Source of the DNA: Cupriavidus cauae
GTDB taxonomy: Bacteria > Pseudomonadota > Gammaproteobacteria > Burkholderiales > Burkholderiaceae
Reading direction: 5' to 3'
DNA: 64,000 nt
Assembly: GCF_008632125.1 (NCBI RefSeq)
Contig: NZ_VWRN01000053.1
Coordinates: 248,001-312,000 of the forward strand
Numbering within the stretch: position 1 is the stretch's first letter; each line of letters begins with the position of its first letter. Below are positions 43,031 to 52,023 of the stretch, one piece after another. The position numbers were made by a program, and so were the translations under genes. Below the pieces are notes generated by a model. That model saw only the letters and a list, made by a program, of their open reading frames with translations. It was not told where the DNA came from and ran no database searches.

Positions 43031-44552
43031 GTTCAAGCATGCCCAACTTGAATCCGTCAAAGCCTGGCTCGGCGACCCCGCGCACGGCGCCTTGCCCCTG
43101 CATGCACGGGTACAGCGGGCCATTCGCCAGTTGATCCTGGATGGCGCGCTCGATGTAGGCCGCCCCCTGCCCGCGTCGCGCGCGTTGGCGAAGTCGCTGG
43201 GGGTGTCCCGCGACACGGTGGAGTCGGCCTATGGCCAGTTGCACGCCGAAGGTTTCATTGAGCGGCGGGTCGGCAGTGGCAGCTTCGTGTCCGAGCAGGC
43301 CCGGTGGCTGCCCGGGCGCGGCAGACCACGGCGCACGAGCGTGGATCGCAAGGCACCCCTGCGCCTGAGCCGGCGCGGCGATGCCATGCTCCAGGGCGGC
43401 GGCGTGCGCGACTTCCTGATGTCGCGCCCCTTCGCGCCCGGCGTGCCGGAGACGCGCAGCTTTCCGCTGCCAACCTGGGAGCGCTTGCAGCGGCAGGTGT
43501 TGAAGGAGTACGGCACCCTGGCGCTGCTGCACAGCCCACCGCAGGGCATGGAGCCGTTGCGACGCGCCATTGCCGCCTACGTCAACCTCGAACGAGGCGC
43601 GCAGGCCACACCCGAGCGCGTGCTGGTGCTGACCAGTTCCCAACAGGCCATGACCCTGTGCGCCACCGTGCTGCTCGATGCTGGCGAGCGCATCTTCATC
43701 GAAGACCCCGTGTACCACGGGGCGCGCAAGGCATTTGACGCCGCCGGGTTGGATTGCGTGCCCGTGCCGATGGATGACCAAGGCATGCAGATAGCGCACC
43801 TGCTGGCAAAGGCGCAGACCCCTTGCAATGCCGCCCGGGCGGTGTTCCTGACGCCCTCGCACCAGTTCCCAACCGGGGCTACGCTGGCGTTGGACCGGCG
43901 CCTGGCCGTCATCGAATGGGCCCGCCAGCACCAGGCTTGGATCATCGAGGACGACTACGACAGCGAATTCCACTACGAAGGCAAGCCCACCGCATGCGTA
44001 CAGGGGCTCGACCCCCACGGCCGCACGATCTACATCGGCACCTTCACCAAGTCGCTGTTCCCCGGCCTGCGCATCGGCTACATGGTGCTGCCGGAGGCTC
44101 TGGTGTCGGCCATGACCGTGGCCCGCACCCTGCTGGATGGGCACAGCGCACCGATCCCGCAGCTCACCCTGGCTCGCTTCATCGAGGGTGGGCATTTCGG
44201 AGCCCATGTGCGAACCATGCGGGCCGTCTATGCGGAACGCCGCGATGTGCTGGCGCAGCTGGTGCGCCAGCACCTGGCCGACTTCGTGGAGCCCAGAGTG
44301 CCCGCTGGCGGGATGCAGATGCCTTGCGTGTTCATCCGCGACATTCCCGAGCGCGAGGCGGTGGAATCGGCACGGCGGGTCGGCATCGACCTGCTGGGGC
44401 TGACCGCGCTGCATGCATCGCGCAGCCATGCATCGGGCAGGGATGGGGCTGGTTTCCTCATGGGATTTGCTGCCCATGCACCCCATGAACTGGAGATCGC
44501 TGTCAAGAAGCTGGCAAGCGTGCTGCGTGCGCTGTGTCGCCGATCATCATGA
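43029..44552 (+). CDS. MocR-family (GntR-aminotransferase) PLP-dependent regulator
   Basis: This 507-residue fusion has an N-terminal GntR winged helix (about residues 20-90, PLPASRALAKSLGVSRDTVESAYGQL in parts) and a fold-type I aminotransferase-like domain (about 120-500). The latter keeps the PLP lysine in GTFTKSLFPGLRIGYMVLP and the aspartate in IIEDDYDSEFHYEGKP. The family includes PdxR, GabR and DdlR, which sense PLP or PLP-amino acid adducts. The first usable codon in frame is TTG 43029, because a stop lies 13 bp upstream. It is divergent from benE, the aminotransferase and SHMT genes, which it probably controls. Confidence 0.9.
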   Translation: MFKHAQLESVKAWLGDPAHGALPLHARVQRAIRQLILDGALDVGRPLPASRALAKSLGVSRDTVESAYGQLHAEGFIERRVGSGSFVSEQARWLPGRGRPRRTSVDRKAPLRLSRRGDAMLQGGGVRDFLMSRPFAPGVPETRSFPLPTWERLQRQVLKEYGTLALLHSPPQGMEPLRRAIAAYVNLERGAQATPERVLVLTSSQQAMTLCATVLLDAGERIFIEDPVYHGARKAFDAAGLDCVPVPMDDQGMQIAHLLAKAQTPCNAARAVFLTPSHQFPTGATLALDRRLAVIEWARQHQAWIIEDDYDSEFHYEGKPTACVQGLDPHGRTIYIGTFTKSLFPGLRIGYMVLPEALVSAMTVARTLLDGHSAPIPQLTLARFIEGGHFGAHVRTMRAVYAERRDVLAQLVRQHLADFVEPRVPAGGMQMPCVFIRDIPEREAVESARRVGIDLLGLTALHASRSHASGRDGAGFLMGFAAHAPHELEIAVKKLASVLRALCRRSS

Positions 44553-44577
44553 GGCGGCGCTGGCGCCTTTCGTGCTG

Positions 44578-46374
44578 CTAGCTCCGCGTCAGGGACAGGT
44601 AGGGGTTGTCCGGCGGGACTTCCGCGAACAATGCCGAAGGCGCCGCCAACAGATAGCCGTGCAACCGCCGCGACTTGCGCGGCCCGGTGACTTCGCAGGT
44701 CCAGATGTTCAGGCCGCTGTCCTGTTTGCGGTGCAGCCCCAGCTTCTCGAAGCGCTTCTGCACCCATTGCCAGTCGTGCAGATCGTCCTGTCGGGCCAGC
44801 GCCTGGATCTCCGGATGTTCCTGCACGTAGCGCTGGAAGACGCCGGGGCTGACCAGGTACGCCGTGCCATCGACGGTATGCACCAGTGCCTTCGCATCGT
44901 TGATGATGAGCTTGCGCGACTCGATGCCTTGCCTGAGCCAGGCGATGAAGGCTTCCCCGGACGGCGTGGCCTTCGCGGGAGCCGGCATCGTGGCAGGACC
45001 GGTCAGCGCCGAATGGGTCACTGTCACAGTTGCTCCGGCGGATGGTGACGGCGGTTCCGCGCCGGCGGACGATGCACCGGCGGTGGCTGCGCCGGATGCA
45101 TCGAGCATCGACAGCAGATCGGAGACCGGGTCCGCGAGCCCGGCCGGGGAATCCGCCACCCCAGGGGGCGGTGAGGTGGCCGGGATGCCGTCGGAGCCCG
45201 GCGCTGCCTCATCGCCAGGGAGGGGCTCTTCCGTCGTGACCGTGCCGGCGAACGGTGCGGGACGCTCGCCCGACTCCCAGATCAAGGCCGGCGACAGGCG
45301 CAGGAAGGTAAAGCTGTGCGACCAGCCGGTGCCGCTCGTGACGGTCGCCCGCCAGATCGCCTTCCCATCCGGGGCGGGCTGCACGATGCCATGGTCCTGG
45401 AGCACCGAGAAGACGGCGGTGTTGTTCGATGGGATGCCTTCGATGCCCTGCGACAGGAGATGCGCGCGCAGTTTGTCGCTGACCGTCTTGCTGACGAGCC
45501 AGAGTGCGTCCTGGGTCAGCCATCCATCCGACGGGCCGCCGGGCTGGTTCAGCTTGAACTCCTCGCGCAGCAGGTAGCGCAGGCCATCCAGCAGCTTGCG
45601 CTGCAGCGCATGCTTCGGCGCCGCCATGGCCCTGGCCGGATCACCGCCGAGCGCCAGGGCCACCGATGCCTGGTCGGCCTTGACGACCAGCTCGCCCAGC
45701 GTGCCGGCATGCTCGTACTGGCCCGCCAGCACGTACAGCAGCGCCGACCACAGGTCCTGGTAGTCGCTCAGCCAGTCGAGGATGCCGGCATCGAGCACAC
45801 GGGTGTAGAGCAGTCCCGTGGCGGCGCCATGCAGCCGGTACTCGCGATCCGTCCGGTAACGAAAGCGGTACGGCTGCCGCAGCGGCCCGTGCCAGGGGTG
45901 CCAGACCAGGCCATCGGCCTGCTCGACGTGCAGGTCGACCGCGATCTTGCCAATGTCGTGCAGCAGCGCGGCGTAGGCGGTCCCGGCGGTCCAGGCCTCG
46001 GCTTGCGCGGCCTGGGCCTCCGGCGAGGCGCCGGCCGGAAGCAAGTGGGACTGCCTCAGTTTGAGCGCGTAGGCCACGATCTCCAGGCCGTGGTCCAGCA
46101 TGCCGCCCGGCCAGGCATGGTGATGCGCCTCCGAGGCCGGGAACTGCTGGACCAGTTCGGCGTAGCGCTCCAGCGGCGCCAGGTACAGCGAGCGGAACTG
46201 CCGACGCGACAGCGAGGTGCGCTGCCAGATATGTTCCAGCAGCCGCCGCCGGTGCGGCTCCGCCAGCAGCGATGTGGCCGACTGCGGTGGCGTCAGCCCT
46301 TTGGCAGGCTCGACAGGTGGTGGCGCGGCGGCAGCGGCCAGCGGCACCCGTTTGCGCTGGAACAGCGAAAGCAT
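44578..46374 (-). CDS. MobH-family relaxase (TraI_2/DUF1528)
   Basis: This 598-residue protein has the N-terminal TraI_2 region (about residues 30-330) with SLYLAPLERYAELVQQFPASEAHHHAWPGGMLDHGLEIV in parts, and an HD-type metal site in AALLHDIGKIAVDLHV. A Pro/Ala/Ser-rich linker at 395-460 leads to a C-terminal domain (about 475-598, DUF1528) with FQRYVQEHP and LGLHRKQDSGLNIWTCEV. MobH relaxases nick and carry ICE DNA into the recipient. The ATG giving MLSLFQRKRVPLA is preferred. It is convergent with the MocR gene. Confidence 0.88.
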   Translation of the reverse strand: MLSLFQRKRVPLAAAAAPPPVEPAKGLTPPQSATSLLAEPHRRRLLEHIWQRTSLSRRQFRSLYLAPLERYAELVQQFPASEAHHHAWPGGMLDHGLEIVAYALKLRQSHLLPAGASPEAQAAQAEAWTAGTAYAALLHDIGKIAVDLHVEQADGLVWHPWHGPLRQPYRFRYRTDREYRLHGAATGLLYTRVLDAGILDWLSDYQDLWSALLYVLAGQYEHAGTLGELVVKADQASVALALGGDPARAMAAPKHALQRKLLDGLRYLLREEFKLNQPGGPSDGWLTQDALWLVSKTVSDKLRAHLLSQGIEGIPSNNTAVFSVLQDHGIVQPAPDGKAIWRATVTSGTGWSHSFTFLRLSPALIWESGERPAPFAGTVTTEEPLPGDEAAPGSDGIPATSPPPGVADSPAGLADPVSDLLSMLDASGAATAGASSAGAEPPSPSAGATVTVTHSALTGPATMPAPAKATPSGEAFIAWLRQGIESRKLIINDAKALVHTVDGTAYLVSPGVFQRYVQEHPEIQALARQDDLHDWQWVQKRFEKLGLHRKQDSGLNIWTCEVTGPRKSRRLHGYLLAAPSALFAEVPPDNPYLSLTRS

Positions 46375-46671
46375 GGCGACATCCTGGTGATGGGCTGGCC
46401 GGAGGAGCCTTTTGGCCTTTTCGGGTAGGGCCTTTCCCCTTGAGGCCATTCCCTTGCTCCATCCCCAGCCCTTTGGCCTTCGACAAGCCCTTTGATATAG
46501 GGGCAGTCGGCTTCGTGTGCCGCAATCAATGCGGAGCCGGTGCGCTCCAGGATCGGGCGGAACAGGCACTGTGTTTTCACCGGATCAGGCCGTTTCAACC
46601 GGCGCTGAAAGCGCAGCAGGCCCTGAAACCCCTGCGCCCGAAGGCATGCTTGTCGAGAATGAAGTAAGGAA
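46375..46671. other. Intergenic region upstream of the relaxase gene
   Basis: This stretch contains no convincing gene. A leftward open frame of about 100 codons (46293-46598) overlaps the relaxase start and lacks recognisable features. The stretch is the likely place for the relaxase promoter and possibly an oriT, but no clear inverted repeat with a nic-like site was recognised. Confidence 0.4.
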
Positions 46672-46694
46672 GTAAGATTTCCTTTGAAACTTAC
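46672..46694. promoter_or_regulatory. Inverted repeat ahead of the AbrB/PIN pair
   Basis: GTAAG-A-TTTC, loop CTTT, GAAACTTAC forms a 9-bp interrupted palindrome with one bulged A. An extra GTAAG direct repeat lies 8 bp upstream. It ends 12 bp before the antitoxin start, the usual place for toxin-antitoxin autoregulation. Confidence 0.55.
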
Positions 46695-46705
46695 GGAGAC
46701 CTCCC

Positions 46706-46924
46706 ATGCTTGCCAAGCTCACTTCGAAAAATCAGATCACGCTGCCCAAGGCGGCCGTATCCGGCGTGGATGCGGCGGAGTACTTCGACGTGACTGTCGA
46801 GGGCGGCCGGATCATCCTGACGCCCGTGCGGGTCCAGAAGGCCCAGGCCGTGCGCGAGAAGCTGGAGCAACTCGGGATCACCGAGCAGGACATCGAGGAT
46901 GCCGTGGCCTGGGCACGGCAGTGA
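46706..46924 (+). CDS. AbrB/MazE-type antitoxin
   Basis: This 72-residue protein has a swapped-hairpin AbrB fold (MLAKLTSKNQITLPKAAVSG ... YFDVTVEGGRIILTPV) and a short acidic helical tail (LGITEQDIEDAVAWARQ) expected to bind the toxin. Its stop overlaps the PIN-toxin start (TGATG), so the pair is co-translated. Confidence 0.85.
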   Translation: MLAKLTSKNQITLPKAAVSGVDAAEYFDVTVEGGRIILTPVRVQKAQAVREKLEQLGITEQDIEDAVAWARQ

Positions 46925-47337
46925 TGCGCAGGGTCGTCCTCGACACCAACATCGTGCTGTCGGCGCTGATCTTCAGTGCCGGACGACTGGCCTGGATACG
47001 CCAAGCCTGGCAGCAACAGCAGTTGCAGCCGCTGGTCTGCCGGGAGACGGCCAGTGAACTCCTGCGCGTCCTGGCCTATCCCAAGTTCAAGCTGTCGACC
47101 TTGGAACAGCAGGAGTTGCTGGCGGACTTTCTGCCCTACGCCGATGTGGTGGAACTGCCGGCGCCATGGCCAGACCTGCCGGTCTGCCGCGACGAGAAGG
47201 ACCAGGTGTTCCTGGTGCTCGCGCATGTCGGCAAGGCGGATGCGTTGATCACGGGGGATGCGGACATTCTCGCCATGCGAGAGGACTTTCCCGGCTTGAT
47301 CATGACCGCCGAAGCATTCGCGGCGCGGCAGGCATGA
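46924..47337 (+). CDS. PIN-domain toxin (putative ribonuclease)
   Basis: This 137-residue PIN-domain protein has the N-terminal VVLDTNIVLSALIFSAG with the first metal aspartate, a central glutamate in ETASELLRVLAYPKF, and C-terminal acidic residues in KADALITGDADILA. It belongs to the COG1569-like group paired with AbrB antitoxins. PIN toxins cleave RNA in a metal-dependent way. Its role is probably stabilising the element. Confidence 0.87.
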   Translation: MRRVVLDTNIVLSALIFSAGRLAWIRQAWQQQQLQPLVCRETASELLRVLAYPKFKLSTLEQQELLADFLPYADVVELPAPWPDLPVCRDEKDQVFLVLAHVGKADALITGDADILAMREDFPGLIMTAEAFAARQA

Positions 47338-47393
47338 AGGAAACCGGCACGGCCTTGCCCAACGACCGTGGAACGACCATGAGGTAGCCAACC

Positions 47394-47765
47394 ATGAAGC
47401 ACACCGCACGCATGACCACCGCAGCGCGACTCGGCCGCTGGCTGGGCGGTGTATGGGGCGGTTGCCTGCGCGCGGAGCGTCGGGTGCATCAATGGCTGAT
47501 GGCGCAAGGACTGCCGGCGGGCGGTGCAGCGGTGCTGATCTGGGGGGTCAAGCTGGCGACCCTCGGCGTGTTGCTGTATGTCTCGGTGTGGGCGGCGCTG
47601 TTGCTGGTCGCTCTCGCTGTGGCAGCCAGGATGGCGGAGCAAGCGCCGCAAGGTGACGATGATTTCCTCGGACGCAAGGCCGAAGAGCTGGATCATCGCG
47701 AAAGCCTTGCCTACGACCCCATCAACTACAGCGATGACCCAGATCCACGATTCGAAGACGATTGA
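47394..47765 (+). CDS. DUF3742 family ICE protein
   Basis: This 123-residue membrane protein has a basic N-terminal half (ARLGRWLGGVWGGCLRAERRVHQWL), one or two hydrophobic segments (AVLIWGVKLATLGVLLYVSVWAALLLVALAVAA in parts) and an acidic tail ending YDPINYSDDPDPRFED. This architecture matches DUF3742 proteins found next to traG in ICEclc/PAGI-type islands. The function is unknown. It is convergent with traG. Confidence 0.75.
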   Translation: MKHTARMTTAARLGRWLGGVWGGCLRAERRVHQWLMAQGLPAGGAAVLIWGVKLATLGVLLYVSVWAALLLVALAVAARMAEQAPQGDDDFLGRKAEELDHRESLAYDPINYSDDPDPRFEDD

Positions 47766-47779
47766 ACCGGCGGTTGGAG

Positions 47780-49303
47780 CTATTTCTGCTTGGCCGCACC
47801 GATCATCAAGCCGCCGCCCCTGCCACCGGCTTGTCCGGCATCCCGCGTGCCAGTACTCAATCCTTGAAGCACGTTGCCTGCACGGATACCAGCCCAGGCC
47901 AATGCCGCCACCCAGAACGTGGGCAAGATCAAAAACATCGTGGCCATCACGAAGTTCAGCAGCATGTCTCCGAAGGTGTTGTTGAGGCCCACCAGCGGAT
48001 CGAAGTTCGTGTGCGGCCGGTTCCAGCCCCACCCCCAGCCGTAGAGTGCATCGAGGATCGTCGAGTCGATCCAGCGGGCGAGCTGAAACCAGAATTCGGT
48101 GAAGAACAGCGCGAACTGCACCACGCTCACCGTGACCACGGTCTTGAGGTCATAGGTGCCGGTCAGCATCACCAGCGGGATGCAGATGACCAGCGCCATC
48201 TTGAGCAGGGACAGCACCATCGGCAGCGCCTGCCGCACCACGTCCATCGCCGGGAAATAGCCCAGTGATCCGACGGTCAGCCCCACGTCGCTGGCGGCGC
48301 GGGTGACGATATTGGGCAGCGTCATGTCGATCTGGCCACCGTAGTCCGTGTAGACCGCCCCCTGGTTGAGCTTCTGCTGGCGAGGGCTTGCGACGGCGCG
48401 GATCACCGAGTCGTTGACCTCGGACTGGCTCAGGAAGCCCGCCCAGCCGACCAGTCGCGTCAGCAGGCTGGGATCGACCTGGGCCAGCAGTCGTGCCCGC
48501 AGGCCGTGGTCGCCGTCGGACCACCACTGCCGGCAGGTCGGGTAGCCGCCCCCGCCGGGCACCTGGGCTAGGCCGGCGTCGCGCGTGGCGTCGAACGGCC
48601 AGGCATCGCGCGGAGTCCTGGAGCGGTAGCTGTCGTAGAAGCCGGCGGTGCCGACGAAGTAGCTGGAGCCGATCCAGGTGACGTCGTGCATCTGCTCCTC
48701 GCTCAGGCTGGGCCGGGTCATGAACAGCTTGGCGCGGGCGGGGCCGTAGCAGTCGCGGGTGAAGTCGCTGATCTCCTGGGCCAGCACCGGGTCGTCGATG
48801 CGGGTCGCGTCGATGTCCATGCGGATCTGCCGCAGGTCGGTGCCGCAGGGAATGGCCGCGACCGAGGCGCCGGTGATCGCGCGCGAGATCGCGTGCATGG
48901 CGAACCACCACACGGGCACCTTGGCCGATTGGTTGTTGATCGTGCTGAACGATTGCGACCAGCCGGTATCGGTCGGATCCGGGAAATTCACCTGGCACTG
49001 GGTCGAACGCGAGCGGTCGTACTTGATGGTGTTGAAATCGACATCAATGAAGGGAATGCCCGCGAACATGATCACCACGATGGCAACGAAGACGCGGTTC
49101 TCGATGCGAGCCGAGGACAGCACGCCCTTGTTGCCTTCGTCCGCGCCTTCCGCGCGGGCCTTCAACCATTCCTGGATGACGATCGCCAGGAACGGGATGG
49201 CGAACACACCGCTGGCGACCAGCACCGACCAGATGCCGTTATGGACCACCCAGGACACCAGCGTCAGGTAGTACTCCAGGTAGTCGGTGGTGTACAGCGT
49301 CAT
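47780..49303 (-). CDS. traG: TraG N-terminal domain conjugation protein
   Basis: This 507-residue inner-membrane protein begins with the TraG_N region (MTLYTTDYLEYYLTLVSWVVHNGIW), with hydrophobic spans at about residues 20-42, 70-90, 345-375, 385-405 and 440-470 and a large periplasmic loop with conserved cysteines. TraG-type proteins stabilise mating pairs in F-like systems. It is the last gene of a leftward operon with three ICE-specific genes. Confidence 0.87.
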   Translation of the reverse strand: MTLYTTDYLEYYLTLVSWVVHNGIWSVLVASGVFAIPFLAIVIQEWLKARAEGADEGNKGVLSSARIENRVFVAIVVIMFAGIPFIDVDFNTIKYDRSRSTQCQVNFPDPTDTGWSQSFSTINNQSAKVPVWWFAMHAISRAITGASVAAIPCGTDLRQIRMDIDATRIDDPVLAQEISDFTRDCYGPARAKLFMTRPSLSEEQMHDVTWIGSSYFVGTAGFYDSYRSRTPRDAWPFDATRDAGLAQVPGGGGYPTCRQWWSDGDHGLRARLLAQVDPSLLTRLVGWAGFLSQSEVNDSVIRAVASPRQQKLNQGAVYTDYGGQIDMTLPNIVTRAASDVGLTVGSLGYFPAMDVVRQALPMVLSLLKMALVICIPLVMLTGTYDLKTVVTVSVVQFALFFTEFWFQLARWIDSTILDALYGWGWGWNRPHTNFDPLVGLNNTFGDMLLNFVMATMFLILPTFWVAALAWAGIRAGNVLQGLSTGTRDAGQAGGRGGGLMIGAAKQK

Positions 49304-49316
49304 GGCGAACCTCGCG

Positions 49317-49667
49317 CTACCGTGCCTGCATCAGCAGGCTGGCTTCCAGTACGATCACGGCGACGATGGCCGCAACCTCCGCGCGCAGCAGCCGCTGCCC
49401 GGCAGCGCGCTCCGGTTCCCGCGCCCGCAGGCGACGGCGCATCCAGAGCCAGCCCCAGGCGGTGGCGGCGTAGAGCAACAACCGCCAGGCCAGGAAGGCC
49501 CCGGATTGCGCCGCCATCCATGCTTGCCAGCTGTCGATGCCGCCCGCGATGCGGATGCCGATCACATTGACGGCGGTCGCGGCGATCAGCAGCGACACCG
49601 CCCACACCAGCACCAGGATGGCACGCTGGTTGGACAGCCAGCGCAGGCGCCACCTGCCGGCGCTCAT
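49317..49667 (-). CDS. Small membrane protein of the ICE transfer operon
   Basis: This 116-residue protein has three hydrophobic segments (AILVLVWAVSLLIAATAV; FLAWRLLLYAATAWGWLW; AEVAAIVAVIVLEASLLM) with basic loops. Its start overlaps the end of the upstream gene, and it ends 13 bp before traG. ICEs of this type carry a hypothetical gene in the same place. No function can be assigned. Confidence 0.7.
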   Translation of the reverse strand: MSAGRWRLRWLSNQRAILVLVWAVSLLIAATAVNVIGIRIAGGIDSWQAWMAAQSGAFLAWRLLLYAATAWGWLWMRRRLRAREPERAAGQRLLRAEVAAIVAVIVLEASLLMQAR

Positions 49668-51061
49668 GGATGGCTTCCGCCGGACGGCGGCCGCTGCAGT
49701 TCATCGACGCGGTTGCGCACCGGGTCACCCTCGTAGATGCCACGCGCACCGGCGGCGCGGGTGCTGTGGCGCTGGATGATCGCCATCGGCGAATTGCTGG
49801 CCAGTTCGCGGCGCAGTTCCAGCTCTGCCTTCAGGTTGTGAATCTCGCGATCGAGGATGTCGCTTTCGTGGGTGATGGCCTTCTGGGCCAGTTCGTTGGC
49901 GGCCACGTTGGGCTCCTTGCGCCCGGTCAGCAGCGTGCGTTGCAGCAGCAGCGCCTTCTCCAGCACGCTGGACAGCGCAACCTCCGAGGCCAGGCGCCGA
50001 GCCAGGATGTCCTGGTCCGTCTCGTCGCGCAGTGCCTCGATCACGCCACGGGTGATGGGCAGCGACGCGCTGCTCGCAGCCAGCAGGTTCTGCGCCGTGG
50101 TTGGACGGCTGCCGGCGACCAGCTCCTGCAGGGCCTGCAGCTTGTCCTCGTATTCCTCCTGAATCAGCGGGGTCAGGCCAACGCCCGGCGTGGTGACGGT
50201 CTTGGTGCATGCATCGCAGGTGCGCTGTTCCTGCTCGCCCAGCACGCGAATGGCCCAGGCTGCGGCGGCATCGGGCGAACTCCAGGTCTGGCATGCCAGG
50301 TTGCCGCTGCAACTGGCTTGCGGAATCGAACTGGCATCGCCGACGCCACGGCCATTGAGCAGGTTGTAGCCGGCGCGGGTCACGTCGCCGACCACACGCA
50401 CCGGACTTTGGCCCGCGCCGCCAGCGTTGTCTCCGCCGACCCACGGCACGCCATTGTTGCCACGGTTCGCCTCGGCGTCGTCGATCGCTGAGACCGCATC
50501 GGTGCTCGCGACGGCCTGCTTCAGCGCCATGCCTTCGGCGAGCTGGTCCCAGCCGAGCTGCCCACCCGCCATGTCGGCCATGCGGTTGGCGATGGCACGG
50601 CAGGTCAGCTTGCTGCGATCGAAATCCAGCCTGGCTTGCAGCACCCCATTGGTCAACAGGTTGTACAGCCCTGGATCGGCGCGCTGGATGATCAAGGCGG
50701 GCAGCGACGCCACGGCAGCGGTGGCGTTCTGGATCACCGAGGACATGATGGCCTGGAAGCCATTGGTGATGCCGTTCAACTGGTTCTGCAGCGTGGTGGT
50801 GATGCTCATGTCGCCACAGATCAGGTTGCTGTTCCAGCCGACGCCAACGCCGATGGAGTGCATGTTGGCCGCACCGCTCATGGACACCGCGCGGCCGCCC
50901 CCAATGCTGTAGAGCACGTCGTCGCCTATCACGCTGCCTTGATGCTGGACGCCGTACTCGTTGACGCTGGTCTGCGCCCCGGCGCTGGAGTAGCACAACG
51001 CTGCGACAACGGCCAATGCGACGTACAGAAATCGACGGGCGCTCGGAAATGAAGTCGTCAT
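49664..51061 (-). CDS. Integrating conjugative element protein, PFL_4711 (TIGR03755) type
   Basis: This 465-residue exported protein has a signal peptide MTTSFPSARRFLYVALAVV ... SSAGAQ, a Gly/Ser-rich middle, cysteine motifs SCSGNLACQTW and TCDACTKTV, and a coiled C-terminal part (ESDILDREIHNLKAELELRR). The placement after the PFL_4710-type gene and before traG is diagnostic. A GTG at 51076 overlapping the upstream stop is an alternative start. It is probably part of the F-like mating apparatus in the periplasm. Confidence 0.82.
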   Translation of the reverse strand: MTTSFPSARRFLYVALAVVAALCYSSAGAQTSVNEYGVQHQGSVIGDDVLYSIGGGRAVSMSGAANMHSIGVGVGWNSNLICGDMSITTTLQNQLNGITNGFQAIMSSVIQNATAAVASLPALIIQRADPGLYNLLTNGVLQARLDFDRSKLTCRAIANRMADMAGGQLGWDQLAEGMALKQAVASTDAVSAIDDAEANRGNNGVPWVGGDNAGGAGQSPVRVVGDVTRAGYNLLNGRGVGDASSIPQASCSGNLACQTWSSPDAAAAWAIRVLGEQEQRTCDACTKTVTTPGVGLTPLIQEEYEDKLQALQELVAGSRPTTAQNLLAASSASLPITRGVIEALRDETDQDILARRLASEVALSSVLEKALLLQRTLLTGRKEPNVAANELAQKAITHESDILDREIHNLKAELELRRELASNSPMAIIQRHSTRAAGARGIYEGDPVRNRVDELQRPPSGGSHP

Positions 51062-51072
51062 GGCATCGGGTC

Positions 51073-52023
51073 TCACAGGAAATCGACGCTGCCGAGGAAC
51101 ACCTGGCCGCGGCGCTGGCAGCAGCTATAAGGACGCCACAATGCCCAGGCGTAGTCGCCTTGCCGGGCCTGCACCTTGGCATTGCCGTGGGGGAATACCG
51201 CGCAACTGCTGGACAGCGTGGGGGTCAGCTCCTGCCACTTGCCCGTGGCGGCATCGGTTTCCATCAGGGCGCCGGCCGGCCAGTAGCCATCGCGCGAACT
51301 GGCGAGCAGCGGTTGGTAGACGTGGATCTGGTTGCGGCGCGTCACGATGTCACCCGCGCGCTGGGCGACCACGGCTGCGGCCTTGTGGTCATCCACCTGG
51401 TGCAGGAAGCCGCCACGCGGATAGACGTTGCCCCAGAGATTCATGGCCGTGCGCGTGCCGATCTCGCGCCGGCCGGGAATCAGTGCTTCCGGATACAGCG
51501 CCTCGGGGATGTTGTAGCGCCATGCCAGCGTGTCGAGCGTGCTCAGCAGATAGGGCATGAAGGCGGTGCCGGCGCCCTCGCAGGTGTAGCCGGACGCGCT
51601 GGCGAACTGGCTGAACACATGGCCACCGGGATGGCCGATGACGTCGGCGTTCTTGAACTTCGCCAGGTTGTTCTCGTGATCCTCGTTGGTGGTGCCGTCG
51701 CCGCCGGCCTTCGCGGTCGGGTTCGGCAGGCTCATCGCCCGCACCCCGACCCAAGGGTTCTCGCCGGTGTTCGAGTAGCTCGACACCACGGCATCCGGGA
51801 TGTAGTGGCGCACCTTGACCGAGGTGCGCACGGTGCATCCCGTCCAGGTGCAATAGAGCCAGTAGCAGATGCCGGTGACGCGGTACTCCAGGCAATCCGG
51901 CGACAGGGTGGAGGCCACGATGGTGGCGGTGTTCAGTGCAAAGGACGATGCGGAACACCCCAGCAGCAGCGCTGCGATGGCCAACCGCTGGCGCCGGGAT
52001 GGTGCGAACGGACGCCTCGTCAT
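51073..52023 (-). CDS. Integrating conjugative element protein, PFL_4710 (TIGR03756) type, TraU-like
   Basis: This 316-residue secreted protein has a signal peptide (about 29 residues, ending SSFA). It is rich in cysteine and tryptophan, with ICYWLYCTWTGCTVRTSVKV and WALWRPYSCCQRRGQVF, resembling TraU of the F system. It likely acts with the PFL_4709- and PFL_4711-type proteins in mating-pair formation. It overlaps both neighbours by a few bases. Confidence 0.83.
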   Translation of the reverse strand: MTRRPFAPSRRQRLAIAALLLGCSASSFALNTATIVASTLSPDCLEYRVTGICYWLYCTWTGCTVRTSVKVRHYIPDAVVSSYSNTGENPWVGVRAMSLPNPTAKAGGDGTTNEDHENNLAKFKNADVIGHPGGHVFSQFASASGYTCEGAGTAFMPYLLSTLDTLAWRYNIPEALYPEALIPGRREIGTRTAMNLWGNVYPRGGFLHQVDDHKAAAVVAQRAGDIVTRRNQIHVYQPLLASSRDGYWPAGALMETDAATGKWQELTPTLSSSCAVFPHGNAKVQARQGDYAWALWRPYSCCQRRGQVFLGSVDFL

